64,000 nt of DNA. Source: Vibrio marisflavi CECT 7928 (GTDB lineage Bacteria; Pseudomonadota; Gammaproteobacteria; Enterobacterales; Vibrionaceae). Made by a program: the position numbers and the translations under genes. Numbering within the stretch: position 1 is the first letter of the stretch; every line of letters begins with the position of its first letter. The stretch is from assembly GCF_921294215.1 (NCBI RefSeq), contig NZ_CAKLDM010000001.1, forward strand, positions 310,001-374,000, given 5' to 3'. The notes beneath the pieces are model-generated. The model worked only from the letters and a program-made list of their open reading frames with translations. It had not been told where the DNA came from and searched no databases. This document shows, piece after piece, positions 45,413-53,700 of this stretch.

Positions 45413-45425
45413 TTGCAATATGCAA
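45413..45425 (+). promoter_or_regulatory. LuxO binding site 1 upstream of qrr
   Basis: TTGCAATATGCAA is a perfect TTGCA-N3-TGCAA palindrome, the LuxO site form known from Vibrio qrr promoters. It lies about 105 bases upstream of the sigma54 promoter. Confidence 0.8.
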
Positions 45426-45452
45426 AACCATGCTTGTAATTATCGATATAAT

Positions 45453-45465
45453 TCGCAAATTGCAA
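45453..45465 (+). promoter_or_regulatory. LuxO binding site 2 upstream of qrr
   Basis: TCGCAAATTGCAA differs from TTGCA-N3-TGCAA at one position and lies about 65 bases upstream of the -24 element. Confidence 0.65.
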
Positions 45466-45528
45466 TATTGCTATGCATCTTCGCACGCTGAAATCAGTGT
45501 TATACGGTATTTAACATGAATTTTAAAG

Positions 45529-45546
45529 TTGGCATGCTATCTGCAT
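45529..45546 (+). promoter_or_regulatory. Sigma54 promoter of qrr
   Basis: TTGGCATGCTATCTGCAT fits the sigma54 consensus TGGCACG-N4-TTGCA, with the -24 GG at 45531-45532 and the -12 GC at 45543-45544, correctly spaced. It places the transcript start near 45556. Confidence 0.88.
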
Positions 45547-45555
45547 ATGTAATAG

Positions 45556-45662
45556 TAACCCTTATTAAGCCGAGGGTTACCTAGCCAACTGACGTTGTTA
45601 GTGAACGAATTTGTTCACAATTATATATCCGCCAATCACGCCTATTGTGATTGGCGTTTTTT
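45556..45662 (+). ncRNA. qrr: Qrr quorum-regulatory small RNA
   Basis: About 107 bases with every part of a Qrr RNA. A 5' stem TAACCC...GGGTTA is followed by the strictly conserved pairing core CCTAGCCAACTGACGTTGTT and AGTGAA, an internal stem GTGAAC...GTTCAC, and an intrinsic terminator with CGCCAATCAC (45630-45639) and GTGATTGGCG (45647-45656) then TTTTTT. It is driven by a sigma54 promoter with LuxO sites. At low cell density LuxO-P makes Qrr, which with Hfq represses the LuxR/HapR master regulator and affects other mRNAs. Vibrios carry one to five copies; which one this is cannot be told here. It lies between the Mpo1-like gene and the convergent XRE regulator. Confidence 0.95.
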
Positions 45663-45704
45663 CTTTCTAAGCTCGGCGTTCATTTCTATGCATTGTGCTG
45701 ACTT

Positions 45705-47222
45705 CTAAGAACCACACTTACTGTAGCAGCTTGGTTTTCTTGGGCATACCGCTCCACGAGAACAGATTAATCTTGCGTTAGTTTCTATACCTCTTTCTAT
45801 CCACTTGATATTGAGGATTTTCGCTATGGTAGTGAACTCTTTCTTGATGTGGCGTGGAATAACCGTACTACCGCCACTTTCAACACATGAATTTTTCAGC
45901 TCTTCAGCGATTTGTCGGGCATCGCCTCCTTGCGCATCAATCGCAGGGTTTAAATCTATGCCTGCACATAGCACGCGATTATTGCCAGCAGGATCTGTCA
46001 TGTTGACAGACTCACAGCAGTAAATTCTTGGTTCATCGCCCACATTCAAAATAGAAATTTGTGAAGAGCTGTGTTCCTGTGGCTCGGAGAGCCTTCTAAA
46101 TACAGCCCAGTGCTGACAAGGGTCATTAACCTTGCGCATGTTCCCCCATGGTAGTGGAATGCCATTTCCGCGATATACGGCTTTGAGCTTGTTTTGCCCA
46201 TAAGCATCAAAGTAATGCCAATGAGGGTATGGTGAGACTACCGTCATTCGGCGCATCGCTACAGAAGGTGATACTCCGGCTTTTTGGTGAACGTCAATTT
46301 CGTAGCCTGAGCGATCTAATAACTGGCGGAAAGGGACTTTAGGGCAAAGTAGGGCCCCTGCAAAAAAGCTAGATTCGAAATCCCTCCAAGCTAGTAGGAT
46401 ATCTTTGGAGTTGAGCTCTGAAGAGCTGTGTGCGGGCTCATTGGTTTCCCAGCTGTTAGTATGTCCCACAGATAGAACGCTTTTTAGTCCTTCCTTACTG
46501 TGTAAAATGCAGTGGCCAATATACACAGCTAAATCATATTTAAGTCTAGTCGGATAGTTTTTTAAAATTTCGTTTAAGTAGATGGTCGTTGGTGGTTCAA
46601 AAAATGAGGTGACGAGCTGTTTTGCACTAACACCAAGTTCGTCCACTACATCTTGAGGTGTACGATTTACCCATCGAATGTTAATGCCTAGACTTTTCGC
46701 AATATCAATCAGATCATCTACTGCTAAATTGAGCCTTTTGTGCCCGACTTCTTCAGCAGCACGTTCTAAATCGGGAAAGTGGTTTTGGTTTTTCTCTTGG
46801 TGTGCTCGAATAAGTAGGTGGGCAAATTGGCGTCCGGTGATTCCAGTTTGAGAAAGCATTTCTGGGATGGCGATTTGCAATATCTCATTGGAGAATAGAA
46901 AGCTAGGCTCTAACGCCATTCCACTTATTCCGCCTCTATTGCCTTTGTCTGGTGTAATTTCACTTTCTTCGGGTTCATCATCTAAAAACCAAGCAGGTTC
47001 CTTTTGGAAAACTTCGGCTATAACTTCGAGCATATCCACACTTGGGACACGCTTTCCTCGCTCGATCATTGAAAGGTAAGAAACGGATGGAGCGTAATCT
47101 GGGTTTAATCTAATACACCTAGCAGATAGATCCTCCATCGTTAAATGGTTGCGTTTTCTCAAGTTACGTATCTTTGTACCCAAGAAATGAGACTGACGAA
47201 CTAAGCTTTTTGACAACGACAT
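45705..47222 (-). CDS. Large XRE-family regulator with C-terminal cysteine cluster (DUF3612-like)
   Basis: 505 residues. The N-terminal XRE helix-turn-helix (GTKIRNLRKRNHLTMEDLSA and SYLSMIERGKRVPSVDMLEV) is followed by a region like the ImmA/IrrE and short-chain fatty acyl regulator (RamB/DUF2083) group: YDLAVYIGHCILHSKEG, LLAWRDFESSFFAGALLCPK and RMTVVSPYPHWHYFDAYG. The end has four Cys (ICSRGAVCPRKPSCYSKCGS), a possible metal or Fe-S site. Relatives regulate glyoxylate or propionate metabolism in response to acyl-CoA or metabolite levels; I recall this form as DUF3612 in vibrios. It is divergent from the next gene, a probable target. Confidence 0.8.
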   Translation of the reverse strand: MSLSKSLVRQSHFLGTKIRNLRKRNHLTMEDLSARCIRLNPDYAPSVSYLSMIERGKRVPSVDMLEVIAEVFQKEPAWFLDDEPEESEITPDKGNRGGISGMALEPSFLFSNEILQIAIPEMLSQTGITGRQFAHLLIRAHQEKNQNHFPDLERAAEEVGHKRLNLAVDDLIDIAKSLGINIRWVNRTPQDVVDELGVSAKQLVTSFFEPPTTIYLNEILKNYPTRLKYDLAVYIGHCILHSKEGLKSVLSVGHTNSWETNEPAHSSSELNSKDILLAWRDFESSFFAGALLCPKVPFRQLLDRSGYEIDVHQKAGVSPSVAMRRMTVVSPYPHWHYFDAYGQNKLKAVYRGNGIPLPWGNMRKVNDPCQHWAVFRRLSEPQEHSSSQISILNVGDEPRIYCCESVNMTDPAGNNRVLCAGIDLNPAIDAQGGDARQIAEELKNSCVESGGSTVIPRHIKKEFTTIAKILNIKWIERGIETNARLICSRGAVCPRKPSCYSKCGS

Positions 47223-47383
47223 TTTGTAAAATTCACACTGTAAAATTTTTGTTGTGAAATTGTAGTAAAAAATTAGCTAGTCTAGATAGTAAGCAAAATC
47301 ACAAAATTGCGAAGTCAAGGTTATTAGATACGAATTATTAGCTTCATTGCGGAGTTTTGAGGAATTATCCTGAGGGGAAGACT

Positions 47384-47959
47384 ATGAATATGCTGACTTT
47401 TGGTAAGAATGAAATTCAAGAACAGAGCAAGCCTTTTATTGCAGAAGCTGTCTTTGCCGTGGAAACTATTAGCGCAAATAAGCAGCAAGAGAAGCAGCAG
47501 AAAGCTAAGCAGCTACTAGATACAATTTTCCCTCTGGAGAATGGCTCACACCAAGATGTAACAGCCTATGTGATTGATTATCGACATGTGATGGCTTATT
47601 TCAAAGACGGAAGCCACAGTGGATTGAAGCATCCGAAGCATTTTGTTGCTTACAATGGTGAAAAAGAAGACCCTTGTTCAATTCTACTTAAAGACGCAGC
47701 AGGTAGTCACGTAGAAGTGATACTAGGTTGCCATAAAGGTACAGGAAGTGTTGAGTTTATTGAGATAGATGATATCCAGCTTGAGACTTGCACAAAGCTT
47801 TCAATGAATATGAATGACACTAATATAGCAGCAATGCGCCATTGGGTTAGCTTGATCAAAGGCGACGAAAATGGCAAACCTCAAGTATGTAGTGAAGACA
47901 AAGAGTTCGTTGCCAAAAGTGGTGAAGACTATAGTTTGGATTACTGCTATCGAGTATAG
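47384..47959 (+). CDS. Conserved hypothetical protein divergent from the XRE regulator
   Basis: 191 residues from the ATG at 47384, which has GAGGGGAAG upstream; an upstream TTG at 47357 is in frame. There is no signal peptide or membrane helix. An alpha-helical start rich in Gln and Lys (NKQQEKQQKAKQLLDTIFPL) leads into a mixed domain (VTAYVIDYRHVMAYFKDG, AAGSHVEVILGCHKGTGSVE). I do not recognise a family; at this length it cannot be malate synthase or another full glyoxylate enzyme. The 161-base divergent spacing suggests control by the XRE regulator. A terminator follows. Confidence 0.6.
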   Translation: MNMLTFGKNEIQEQSKPFIAEAVFAVETISANKQQEKQQKAKQLLDTIFPLENGSHQDVTAYVIDYRHVMAYFKDGSHSGLKHPKHFVAYNGEKEDPCSILLKDAAGSHVEVILGCHKGTGSVEFIEIDDIQLETCTKLSMNMNDTNIAAMRHWVSLIKGDENGKPQVCSEDKEFVAKSGEDYSLDYCYRV

Positions 47960-47991
47960 ATAAAATACTGCACTTGCTTTTGGTCCTATGA

Positions 47992-48019
47992 AAAACACCA
48001 AGCGAAAGTTTGGTGTTTT
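47992..48019 (+). terminator. Intrinsic terminator after the hypothetical gene
   Basis: AAAACACCAA (47992-48001) and TTGGTGTTTT (48010-48019) form a 10-pair stem with an 8-base loop; CTGTTTTG follows. Confidence 0.75.
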
Positions 48020-48203
48020 CTGTTTTGAACAATATTGAATTTGGATATGGAAATAACGGATAAAACGTCATCTGGCATGCAGCAGGAGAAATTTGATATA
48101 AAATTATAGATAACCTATACAAGCAGGTTTAGTGGTTTCAGAGCGATTGGATAGAAATTATAAACTGCGTTTTAGGTTAGCCTTGGTACTGAATGGAATC
48201 GGC

Positions 48204-48413
48204 ATGGAAGACAAAAAGCGTTTAGTGGTAGGAGATCACGTTAGGCCCCAATCTGACTTGTTCGGTTTGCTGTTGGACAATATGCCCATCATGGATGTCA
48301 TGTTCGTAGATCACGATAATGGTGTCGCTGAGTGTCAATATTACGATCAGTATCAGCAAAAGCATTCACACATTTTGTTGATCTCCATATTGGAAAAAGT
48401 CCCTCAAAAATAG
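48204..48413 (+). CDS. Small hypothetical protein
   Basis: 69 residues from the ATG at 48204 (GGAATCGG upstream); a GTG at 48132 would add 24 residues. The protein is mixed alpha/beta with VVGDHVRPQSDLFGLLLDN and VMFVDHDNGVAECQYYD, soluble and without Cys pairs or membrane segments. No family recognised. It precedes the GlpV-like gene by about 90 bases with a hairpin in between. Confidence 0.45.
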   Translation: MEDKKRLVVGDHVRPQSDLFGLLLDNMPIMDVMFVDHDNGVAECQYYDQYQQKHSHILLISILEKVPQK

Positions 48414-48427
48414 CTTTTTTAATCTTA

Positions 48428-48453
48428 ACAAATCTGTCAATTGTCAGATTTGT
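48428..48453. promoter_or_regulatory. Inverted repeat before the GlpV-like gene
   Basis: ACAAATCTG (48428-48436) and CAGATTTGT (48445-48453) flank TCAATTGT. On the plus strand CTACTATTTTTAATTTT follows, so it may terminate the upstream small gene; its symmetry also suits an operator for the downstream gene. Confidence 0.5.
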
Positions 48454-48500
48454 CTACTATTTTTAATTTTACTCCTTTCTATATCACAAGAAGGCAAACC

Positions 48501-50219
48501 ATTATCAAAAGGAATTTGATTCATGCTTGGTTTCGTTGGCTATTTGCCTCGTTAATACTATTTCACAGTGGATATGTATTTTCGGGGATGATTGCAGCGA
48601 AGATATGGGTAGATAAAGAGTTTGCTCAAAGCACCCTTACTCGCCAGCAACAGCTAGATGAAATGGCTTGGTTTGTGGAGGCGTCTGAACCTTACCAAGA
48701 CATCACAGTAAGAGTGGTGTCTGAGCGTATTGATACGCATTGGTATGAAGCGAATATTTTAGCGAAAGCGTTCGAAGATATTACCGGTATAAAAGTTGTT
48801 CATGAAATAACCGGTGAGGATGATGTTGTTAAGAAGATATCGACTCAGGTAGAGCTTGATTACAGCATATATGACGCTTATATCAATGATAGTGACTTGA
48901 TCGGAACACATTACCGCTCAGGGAAAGTGGTATCACTTAGCGATTTTATGCAAAACGAAGGCAAGGATGTCACTTTGCCAACCCTAGATATTGATGATTT
49001 TATTGGCATCGGCTTCACGACTGCACCTGATGGGAAGATCTATCAGCTTCCCGACCAACAATTCGCCAATCTATATTGGTATCGGCATGATTGGTTTTCT
49101 CGCGCAGATCTCAAGCAAAAATTTAAAGAAATATATGGCTACGAATTGAATGTGCCACAAAATTGGTCGGCGTATGAGGATATTGCAGAGTTCTTTACGA
49201 TACATGTCAAAGAGATAGACGGAGAGAAGGTCTATGGCCATATGGATTATGGGAAATATGATCCTTCTTTGGGTTGGAGGTTTTCTGACGCGTGGCTTTC
49301 GATGGCTGGAGCTGGCGATATTGGTTTGCCAAACGGAAAGCCAGTGGACGAATGGGGCATACGTGTTGAAGGGTGCCACCCAGCAGGCTCGTCCGTTGAA
49401 CGAGGTGGGGCATTAAATAGCCCGGCGGCGGTATACTCGATTCGCAAGTATGTCGAGTGGTTGAAAAAGTATGCGCCACCAAAATCCTACACTATGAATT
49501 TCACCGAAGCTGGCGCTTGGCCGGGGCAGGGCAATATCGCGCAGCAAATATTTTGGTATACAGCATTTACCGCGTCTTTGACGTCACCGGATTTACCGGT
49601 GACCAATCCAGATGGCACACCGAAGTGGCGTATGGCACCTTCACCGAGAGGAGCATACTGGCAGCAAGGAATGAAATTAGGGTATCAAGATGTGGGTGCG
49701 TGGACTTTTCTTACCAGCACTCCACTGGAACGCCGCAAGGCTGCTTGGTTATATGCGCAGTTTCTAGTTTCTAAAACTGTTTCGTTGAAGAAAACTCTAG
49801 TGGGGTTAACGCCTATCCGTAACTCAGACATTAATTCTAAAATAATGAGTAAGGTGGCACATAAATATGGTGGGTTAATAGAGTTTTATCGAAGCTCTGC
49901 TCGCAATGTTTGGACTCCGACTGGAACAAATGTACCAGACTACCCAAGGCTTGCTGACTTATGGTGGAAAAATATCGCACTGGTTTCTAACGGTGAGTTA
50001 AGTCCTCAACTAGCAATGAATAAGATGGCATCTGAAATGGATTCTAGGTTGCAACAAATAGCTGATAAAGGCCAACAAGTATGTGGGCCAAAGCTAAACC
50101 CCAAACGAAAATCGAGTTATTGGTTGACTCAACCGGGCTCGCCAAAACCTAAATTGAAAGATGAGAAACCACGGGGCGTGACGCTGTCTTATAAAGAGTC
50201 ATTAAAAGCTTGGGACTAA
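48501..50219 (+). CDS. Orphan GlpV-like ABC solute-binding protein (glycerol/sugar type)
   Basis: About 572 residues. The body closely follows glycerol ABC transporter binding proteins of the GlpV kind: AAKIWVDKEFAQSTLTRQQQ, AYINDSDLIGTHYRSGK, DGKIYQLPDQQFANLYWYRH, GYELNVPQNWSAYEDIAEFF, GWRFSDAWLSMAGAGD, GNIAQQIFWYTAFTASL and LKKTLVGLTPIRNSDIN. There is no ATG or GTG in frame before residue 50 of the open frame (from 48441). The signal peptide (IKRNLIHAWFRWLFASLILF) begins at ATT 48501, which has AGAAGG six bases upstream, so AUU initiation is likely. The permeases and ATPases that normally accompany GlpV are absent; a family 3 binding-protein gene follows. Function without partners is uncertain. 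Confidence 0.8.
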   Translation: MIKRNLIHAWFRWLFASLILFHSGYVFSGMIAAKIWVDKEFAQSTLTRQQQLDEMAWFVEASEPYQDITVRVVSERIDTHWYEANILAKAFEDITGIKVVHEITGEDDVVKKISTQVELDYSIYDAYINDSDLIGTHYRSGKVVSLSDFMQNEGKDVTLPTLDIDDFIGIGFTTAPDGKIYQLPDQQFANLYWYRHDWFSRADLKQKFKEIYGYELNVPQNWSAYEDIAEFFTIHVKEIDGEKVYGHMDYGKYDPSLGWRFSDAWLSMAGAGDIGLPNGKPVDEWGIRVEGCHPAGSSVERGGALNSPAAVYSIRKYVEWLKKYAPPKSYTMNFTEAGAWPGQGNIAQQIFWYTAFTASLTSPDLPVTNPDGTPKWRMAPSPRGAYWQQGMKLGYQDVGAWTFLTSTPLERRKAAWLYAQFLVSKTVSLKKTLVGLTPIRNSDINSKIMSKVAHKYGGLIEFYRSSARNVWTPTGTNVPDYPRLADLWWKNIALVSNGELSPQLAMNKMASEMDSRLQQIADKGQQVCGPKLNPKRKSSYWLTQPGSPKPKLKDEKPRGVTLSYKESLKAWD

Positions 50220-50226
50220 ATACGAT

Positions 50227-50949
50227 ATGAATAAATGGATAGTAAAGTTTATGCTTACTGTAGCGCTTTTATTCAGCACGGCTGTACAAGCGGAAACTTT
50301 CACGTTGCTTACCGAAGCTCTTCCTCCTTACGCTTATAAAAGCAATGGGCAACTAAAAGGGGTAGCTGTAGACATTGTATCTCAGCTATTTAGGAACGCT
50401 GGGTTTGATTATAAAGTTCGAATTGTCCCGTGGAAAAGAGCGTATACAATCGCATATGAGCAATCAAATACTTGTGTCTTTCCGGTACAACGCAATCAAG
50501 AGAGAGAGGCTGAGTTCCACTGGGTAAGCCCGTTGTTGATTACTCAAACTGCGTTTTATACCAATGCTAATTCAAAGGTGGAGATTCGTACTCTCAATGA
50601 TGTTGCTAACTTAAATATTGGCTCTTACCTTGGTAGTGCTACGGCACAATATCTTGAAAGCCAAGGGTTTAAGGTTGAGGAAACAACACGAGACGAACAA
50701 AATATTTTGAAGTTGAAGAGTAAGAGAATAGATGTTTGGGCGACAGATGTTTTAGTTGCTAATTATCTACTAAAGCAAGAAAAGTTGAGCAAAGAAATTA
50801 AAAATAGACTTGCTTATTTTAGTACGTTACGTGGCTTGGCGTGTAATAAAACAGCTTCATCTTCAGATATAGATCGTTTATCAGATGAGTTGAGAAAAAT
50901 GTACTTAGACGGTTCTGTAGAACGTATTATTAAAAAATATTCTGATTAA
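50227..50949 (+). CDS. Family 3 periplasmic solute-binding protein
   Basis: 240 residues with a signal peptide (MLTVALLFSTAVQAETF). The fold follows SBP_bac_3: LTEALPPYAYKSNGQLKGVA, VDIVSQLFRNAGFDYKV, VPWKRAYTIAYEQSNTCVFP, the domain hinge LNDVANLNIGSYLGSA and a final MYLDGSVERIIKKYSD. Relatives bind amino acids or similar polar solutes. It follows the GlpV-like gene by 7 bases, so the two are one transcript, yet no permease is present. Confidence 0.75.
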   Translation: MNKWIVKFMLTVALLFSTAVQAETFTLLTEALPPYAYKSNGQLKGVAVDIVSQLFRNAGFDYKVRIVPWKRAYTIAYEQSNTCVFPVQRNQEREAEFHWVSPLLITQTAFYTNANSKVEIRTLNDVANLNIGSYLGSATAQYLESQGFKVEETTRDEQNILKLKSKRIDVWATDVLVANYLLKQEKLSKEIKNRLAYFSTLRGLACNKTASSSDIDRLSDELRKMYLDGSVERIIKKYSD

Positions 50950-51328
50950 GATTTTGATTGAGTCTTAGTCATTTATTTGCACAAATAACCCAATAAGAAT
51001 CTAGCTTCTTATTAATTAAGGCATATACGAATGGTGATTTTTTCTACATCTTATTTTTCATTAATTATATAGCTCTTGTTTATCCTTTCTGATTATATGC
51101 ATTAATCTATTGAAACTATTTACTTTTTCTGCGAGGTAAAAAGAGAGTGTAATTGATCGAACTTTCATAAGTCTATGATTACTTACTTTGGAAACTTGTC
51201 TTAAATGTACTAACCAGCTAGTATTCTGCGCCAGAGTAATTTGCTCTATTCTTTGAAATTATGCCTATAAACAAACATTGGCTTTCCATAGAAATTTATT
51301 ATAAAAACAGTACTCTAAGAGCATAATT
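50950..51328. other. AT-rich gap with a hairpin upstream of the LysR array
   Basis: Contains AATAAGAA (50992-50999) paired with TTCTTATT (51006-51013), probably the end of the binding-protein transcript. Otherwise I see no gene or clear operator; it must hold the promoter of the first LysR gene. Confidence 0.5.
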
Positions 51329-52258
51329 GTGGCTGAACTGATTGAAATTGAGAACATTCATACAAAAATTATCAAATGCTTTGTTAGTGTTTATGAGCTA
51401 GGCAGTATTTCTAAGGCGGCTCAAGAGTGTAATGTTTCTCAGCCAACTATATCAAAGGCGATTAAAAGCTTAGAGAGCCAATTTTGTGTTGGACTATTTA
51501 ATCGTGATACGCGCTTATTTTCACCAACCGATGCAGCCAAGCAGCTATATCCCAAATGTGTAGAGCTCTGCTCAGCGGCTCAAGCGATTTGTAGTGAACT
51601 TGAGATTATTAAGGGTGGGAACTTTGGCGAAATAAGGATTGGATTTGGCAAAGTGATAGCGCCATTAGGTAGCTTGCTAATCTCGAAAATAGTCTCGGAC
51701 CGATTTAATGATGTAAATGTGTCGGTGATCGCTGGCAACCCCACTACTTTGCATAGAAGCCTTTTGCAAAGTGACCTAGATTTCTTTATTTGCCACACTG
51801 AAGGCTATGAACTTTTGAGCAATACTGAACAGCTTATTTGCAAACCCTTTTCAGGCCTCAAAGTAGATGCTGTTGTTGCTCCAAAGGCGAAGTTCCTAAG
51901 TACCCAGTCAGATATTACCAAGTACCCTTGGACTTTCCCAAAGGTAGAAGTTTTAAAAACTTCGCAGGATAGTTTTTATCTTAATTACTATAGGAAGATA
52001 AAAACAAGCGGCAGTGTACTTTATGAGATCGACAATGCTGATGCTCGGATGAAGCTTGTTTTGTCTGGTAAAGCTGCGACAGTGTCTGCATCAATCCAGA
52101 GCAAAAATTACATTAGCACTGGGCAGTTGAAAAAACTTCCTATTGAAATAGACCATTTCCCTCTATCTACTTTCTATCTCAGTACCAAACAACTTAGCCA
52201 GAAATCGCAGCAAATCCTTGCGGTGCTAAAGAATTATATCGAAATTCTTAACCGCTAA
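51329..52258 (+). CDS. LysR-family regulator, first of three paralogues
   Basis: 309 residues from a GTG start (AAGAG eight bases upstream). The helix-turn-helix is in KCFVSVYELGSISKAAQECN and VSQPTISKAIKSLESQF; the effector domain includes GEIRIGFGKVIAPLGSLLIS and DNADARMKLVLSGKAATVSA. It aligns along its length with the two LysR proteins that follow, at roughly half identity by eye. No divergent or linked target gene is evident. Six copies of a 7-base repeat begin at its last codons and run past its stop. Confidence 0.85.
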   Translation: MAELIEIENIHTKIIKCFVSVYELGSISKAAQECNVSQPTISKAIKSLESQFCVGLFNRDTRLFSPTDAAKQLYPKCVELCSAAQAICSELEIIKGGNFGEIRIGFGKVIAPLGSLLISKIVSDRFNDVNVSVIAGNPTTLHRSLLQSDLDFFICHTEGYELLSNTEQLICKPFSGLKVDAVVAPKAKFLSTQSDITKYPWTFPKVEVLKTSQDSFYLNYYRKIKTSGSVLYEIDNADARMKLVLSGKAATVSASIQSKNYISTGQLKKLPIEIDHFPLSTFYLSTKQLSQKSQQILAVLKNYIEILNR

Positions 52259-52291
52259 CCGCTAACCGCTAACCGCTAACCGCTAACCGCT
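52250..52291 (+). repeat. Six tandem copies of AACCGCT across a stop codon
   Basis: AACCGCT repeats exactly six times from 52250 to 52291. The first copy and start of the second encode the last two residues and the TAA stop of the first LysR protein. Because TAA falls in the first junction, copy-number change would not alter the protein. Confidence 0.95.
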
Positions 52292-52326
52292 AGGCTCCAA
52301 GTATTTCTTTGCGTGCTACAACTGCC

Positions 52327-52464
52327 TTAGTATTGTGAGGCAGGAAAGAGTATCTCTTTTAATTGTTTGAGTTGTTGTTTGCATTCTTCACTTACACTCC
52401 AATGGGAAATATACGTAGAACTAATAAATAACAATTTAATCTCTTTATGCAGGTTATTTTTTGA
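52327..52464 (-). pseudogene. Possible remnant of a gene 3' end
   Basis: A frame of 45 codons closed by TAA reads SKNNLHKEIKLLFISSTYIS then HWSVSEECKQQLKQLKEILF and PASQY. The composition is protein-like: a beta strand, then a charged amphipathic helix, as at the end of LysR or binding-protein domains. It has no start codon or upstream continuation. The rest of the gap 52292-52717 shows no gene. This is a weak call. Confidence 0.25.
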
Positions 52465-52717
52465 TCAAGTTTCTTTGCCTTGGTTTTATTTTGTCAGCCT
52501 CTCGTAAACTGAAATATACAGTAGGCAATCGTTTTCATTTATAGGGAATCCTTTTAATACAATAGCTTAATATTTTAATTTTAAACAATTAGAGTGAAAA
52601 CACTTATATTTTTCTTATGACATAAACTTGTCAATTAACCATGCTATAGGCACTATATTGCAAAAAAACAATACTTTTCGGCGCGGGTGTTTATAAATAT
52701 AAAGGTTGGTTACCACA

Positions 52718-53635
52718 TTGATTGAAAAGGTTGACATTGAAGATATAAGTATCAATCGGATTCGGTGTTTTGTTAGTGTTTTTGAATTAGGCAGCATTTC
52801 TAAAGCCGCTTTGGACTGCGATGTATCGCAACCGGCTATGTCCAGAAGTATAAAGTCTTTAGAAGAGCAGTTTAATGTTCCTCTGTTTAATCGTGACACG
52901 CGACAACTTTGTCCGACTGATGCTGCAAAGCAACTCTATCCGAGGTGCTTAGAACTATGTACATCGGTAAAAGCCCTTTGCAATGAGCTAGATGTAATAA
53001 AAGTTGGGGACTATGGTGAGCTAAGAATTGGGCTAGGCAAAATCATTGGGCCAATTGGCAGCAAAGTAATTTCCAAAATAATCTCAGAAAAGTTCGCAGA
53101 CTTAAGGGTATCGATTGTTGAAGGCAGTCCTACCTCGTTGCATCGTGAGCTTTTGCAAGGAAACTTAGACTTCTTTATTACCCACAGTGAAGCGGTTGGG
53201 TTACTCAGCAATGTTGAGCAGCTAGTTTGCAAGCCTTGCGCTTTTGTGGAAGTGGATGCATTAGCGTCGCCAACGGCAGAGTTTTTAAAGTCAGGTACAG
53301 ATCTAATATCGTACCCATGGACGTTCCCGAAATTTGAAATATTGGAAACGTCAAAAAGTCATTTTTATGCAAATTACTATAAGAAGATTCAAGCCAATGG
53401 CGGCATTTTATATCAAATAGATAATGCAGATGCGCGCATGAAACTGGTCCTATCAGGGCAAGCTGCGACAATATTTGCATCAAGCGAAGCTGAGAAATAT
53501 GTCGAGAGTGGTCAGCTGATAAAGTTACCTATTTCTCTGACTGACTTTCCATTGTCGACATATCATTTGAGCACGAAGCCTCTGTGCCCCAAAGCGCGAC
53601 AAATGATAGAGTATGTCAAAGCAGGAATGCATTAA
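52718..53635 (+). CDS. LysR-family regulator, second of three paralogues
   Basis: 305 residues from the TTG at 52718, chosen because it aligns with the GTG start of the first paralogue and the TTG of the third; another TTG lies four codons upstream. The HTH is RIRCFVSVFELGSISKAALD and CDVSQPAMSRSIKSLEEQF, and the effector domain includes GELRIGLGKIIGPIGSKVIS and DARMKLVLSGQAATIFA. By eye about nine of ten residues match the third paralogue, so the two arose by recent tandem duplication, which also copied flanking DNA. Target genes unknown. Confidence 0.85.
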   Translation: MIEKVDIEDISINRIRCFVSVFELGSISKAALDCDVSQPAMSRSIKSLEEQFNVPLFNRDTRQLCPTDAAKQLYPRCLELCTSVKALCNELDVIKVGDYGELRIGLGKIIGPIGSKVISKIISEKFADLRVSIVEGSPTSLHRELLQGNLDFFITHSEAVGLLSNVEQLVCKPCAFVEVDALASPTAEFLKSGTDLISYPWTFPKFEILETSKSHFYANYYKKIQANGGILYQIDNADARMKLVLSGQAATIFASSEAEKYVESGQLIKLPISLTDFPLSTYHLSTKPLCPKARQMIEYVKAGMH

Positions 53636-53700
53636 AGTTAGAGCGTTTGCATTGGAAAATACTTAATCTTCCGTTGCTTACGCTGCCTACTTGTTTGAAA

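Noticed and set aside
47384..47959. Naming the gene next to the XRE regulator as a glyoxylate-shunt enzyme
   Set aside because: Regulators of this kind sit near aceBA in some bacteria, but the protein is far too short and shows no malate synthase or isocitrate lyase motifs.
48521..48553. Well-placed ATG with AAAAGGA upstream giving an 11-codon frame inside the GlpV-like gene start
   Set aside because: Considered as sign of a frameshift, but the main frame already gives a good signal peptide from 48501, so no shift is needed.
49071..49774. Several overlapping frames within the GlpV-like gene
   Set aside because: All are shadows of a strongly conserved protein in the main frame.
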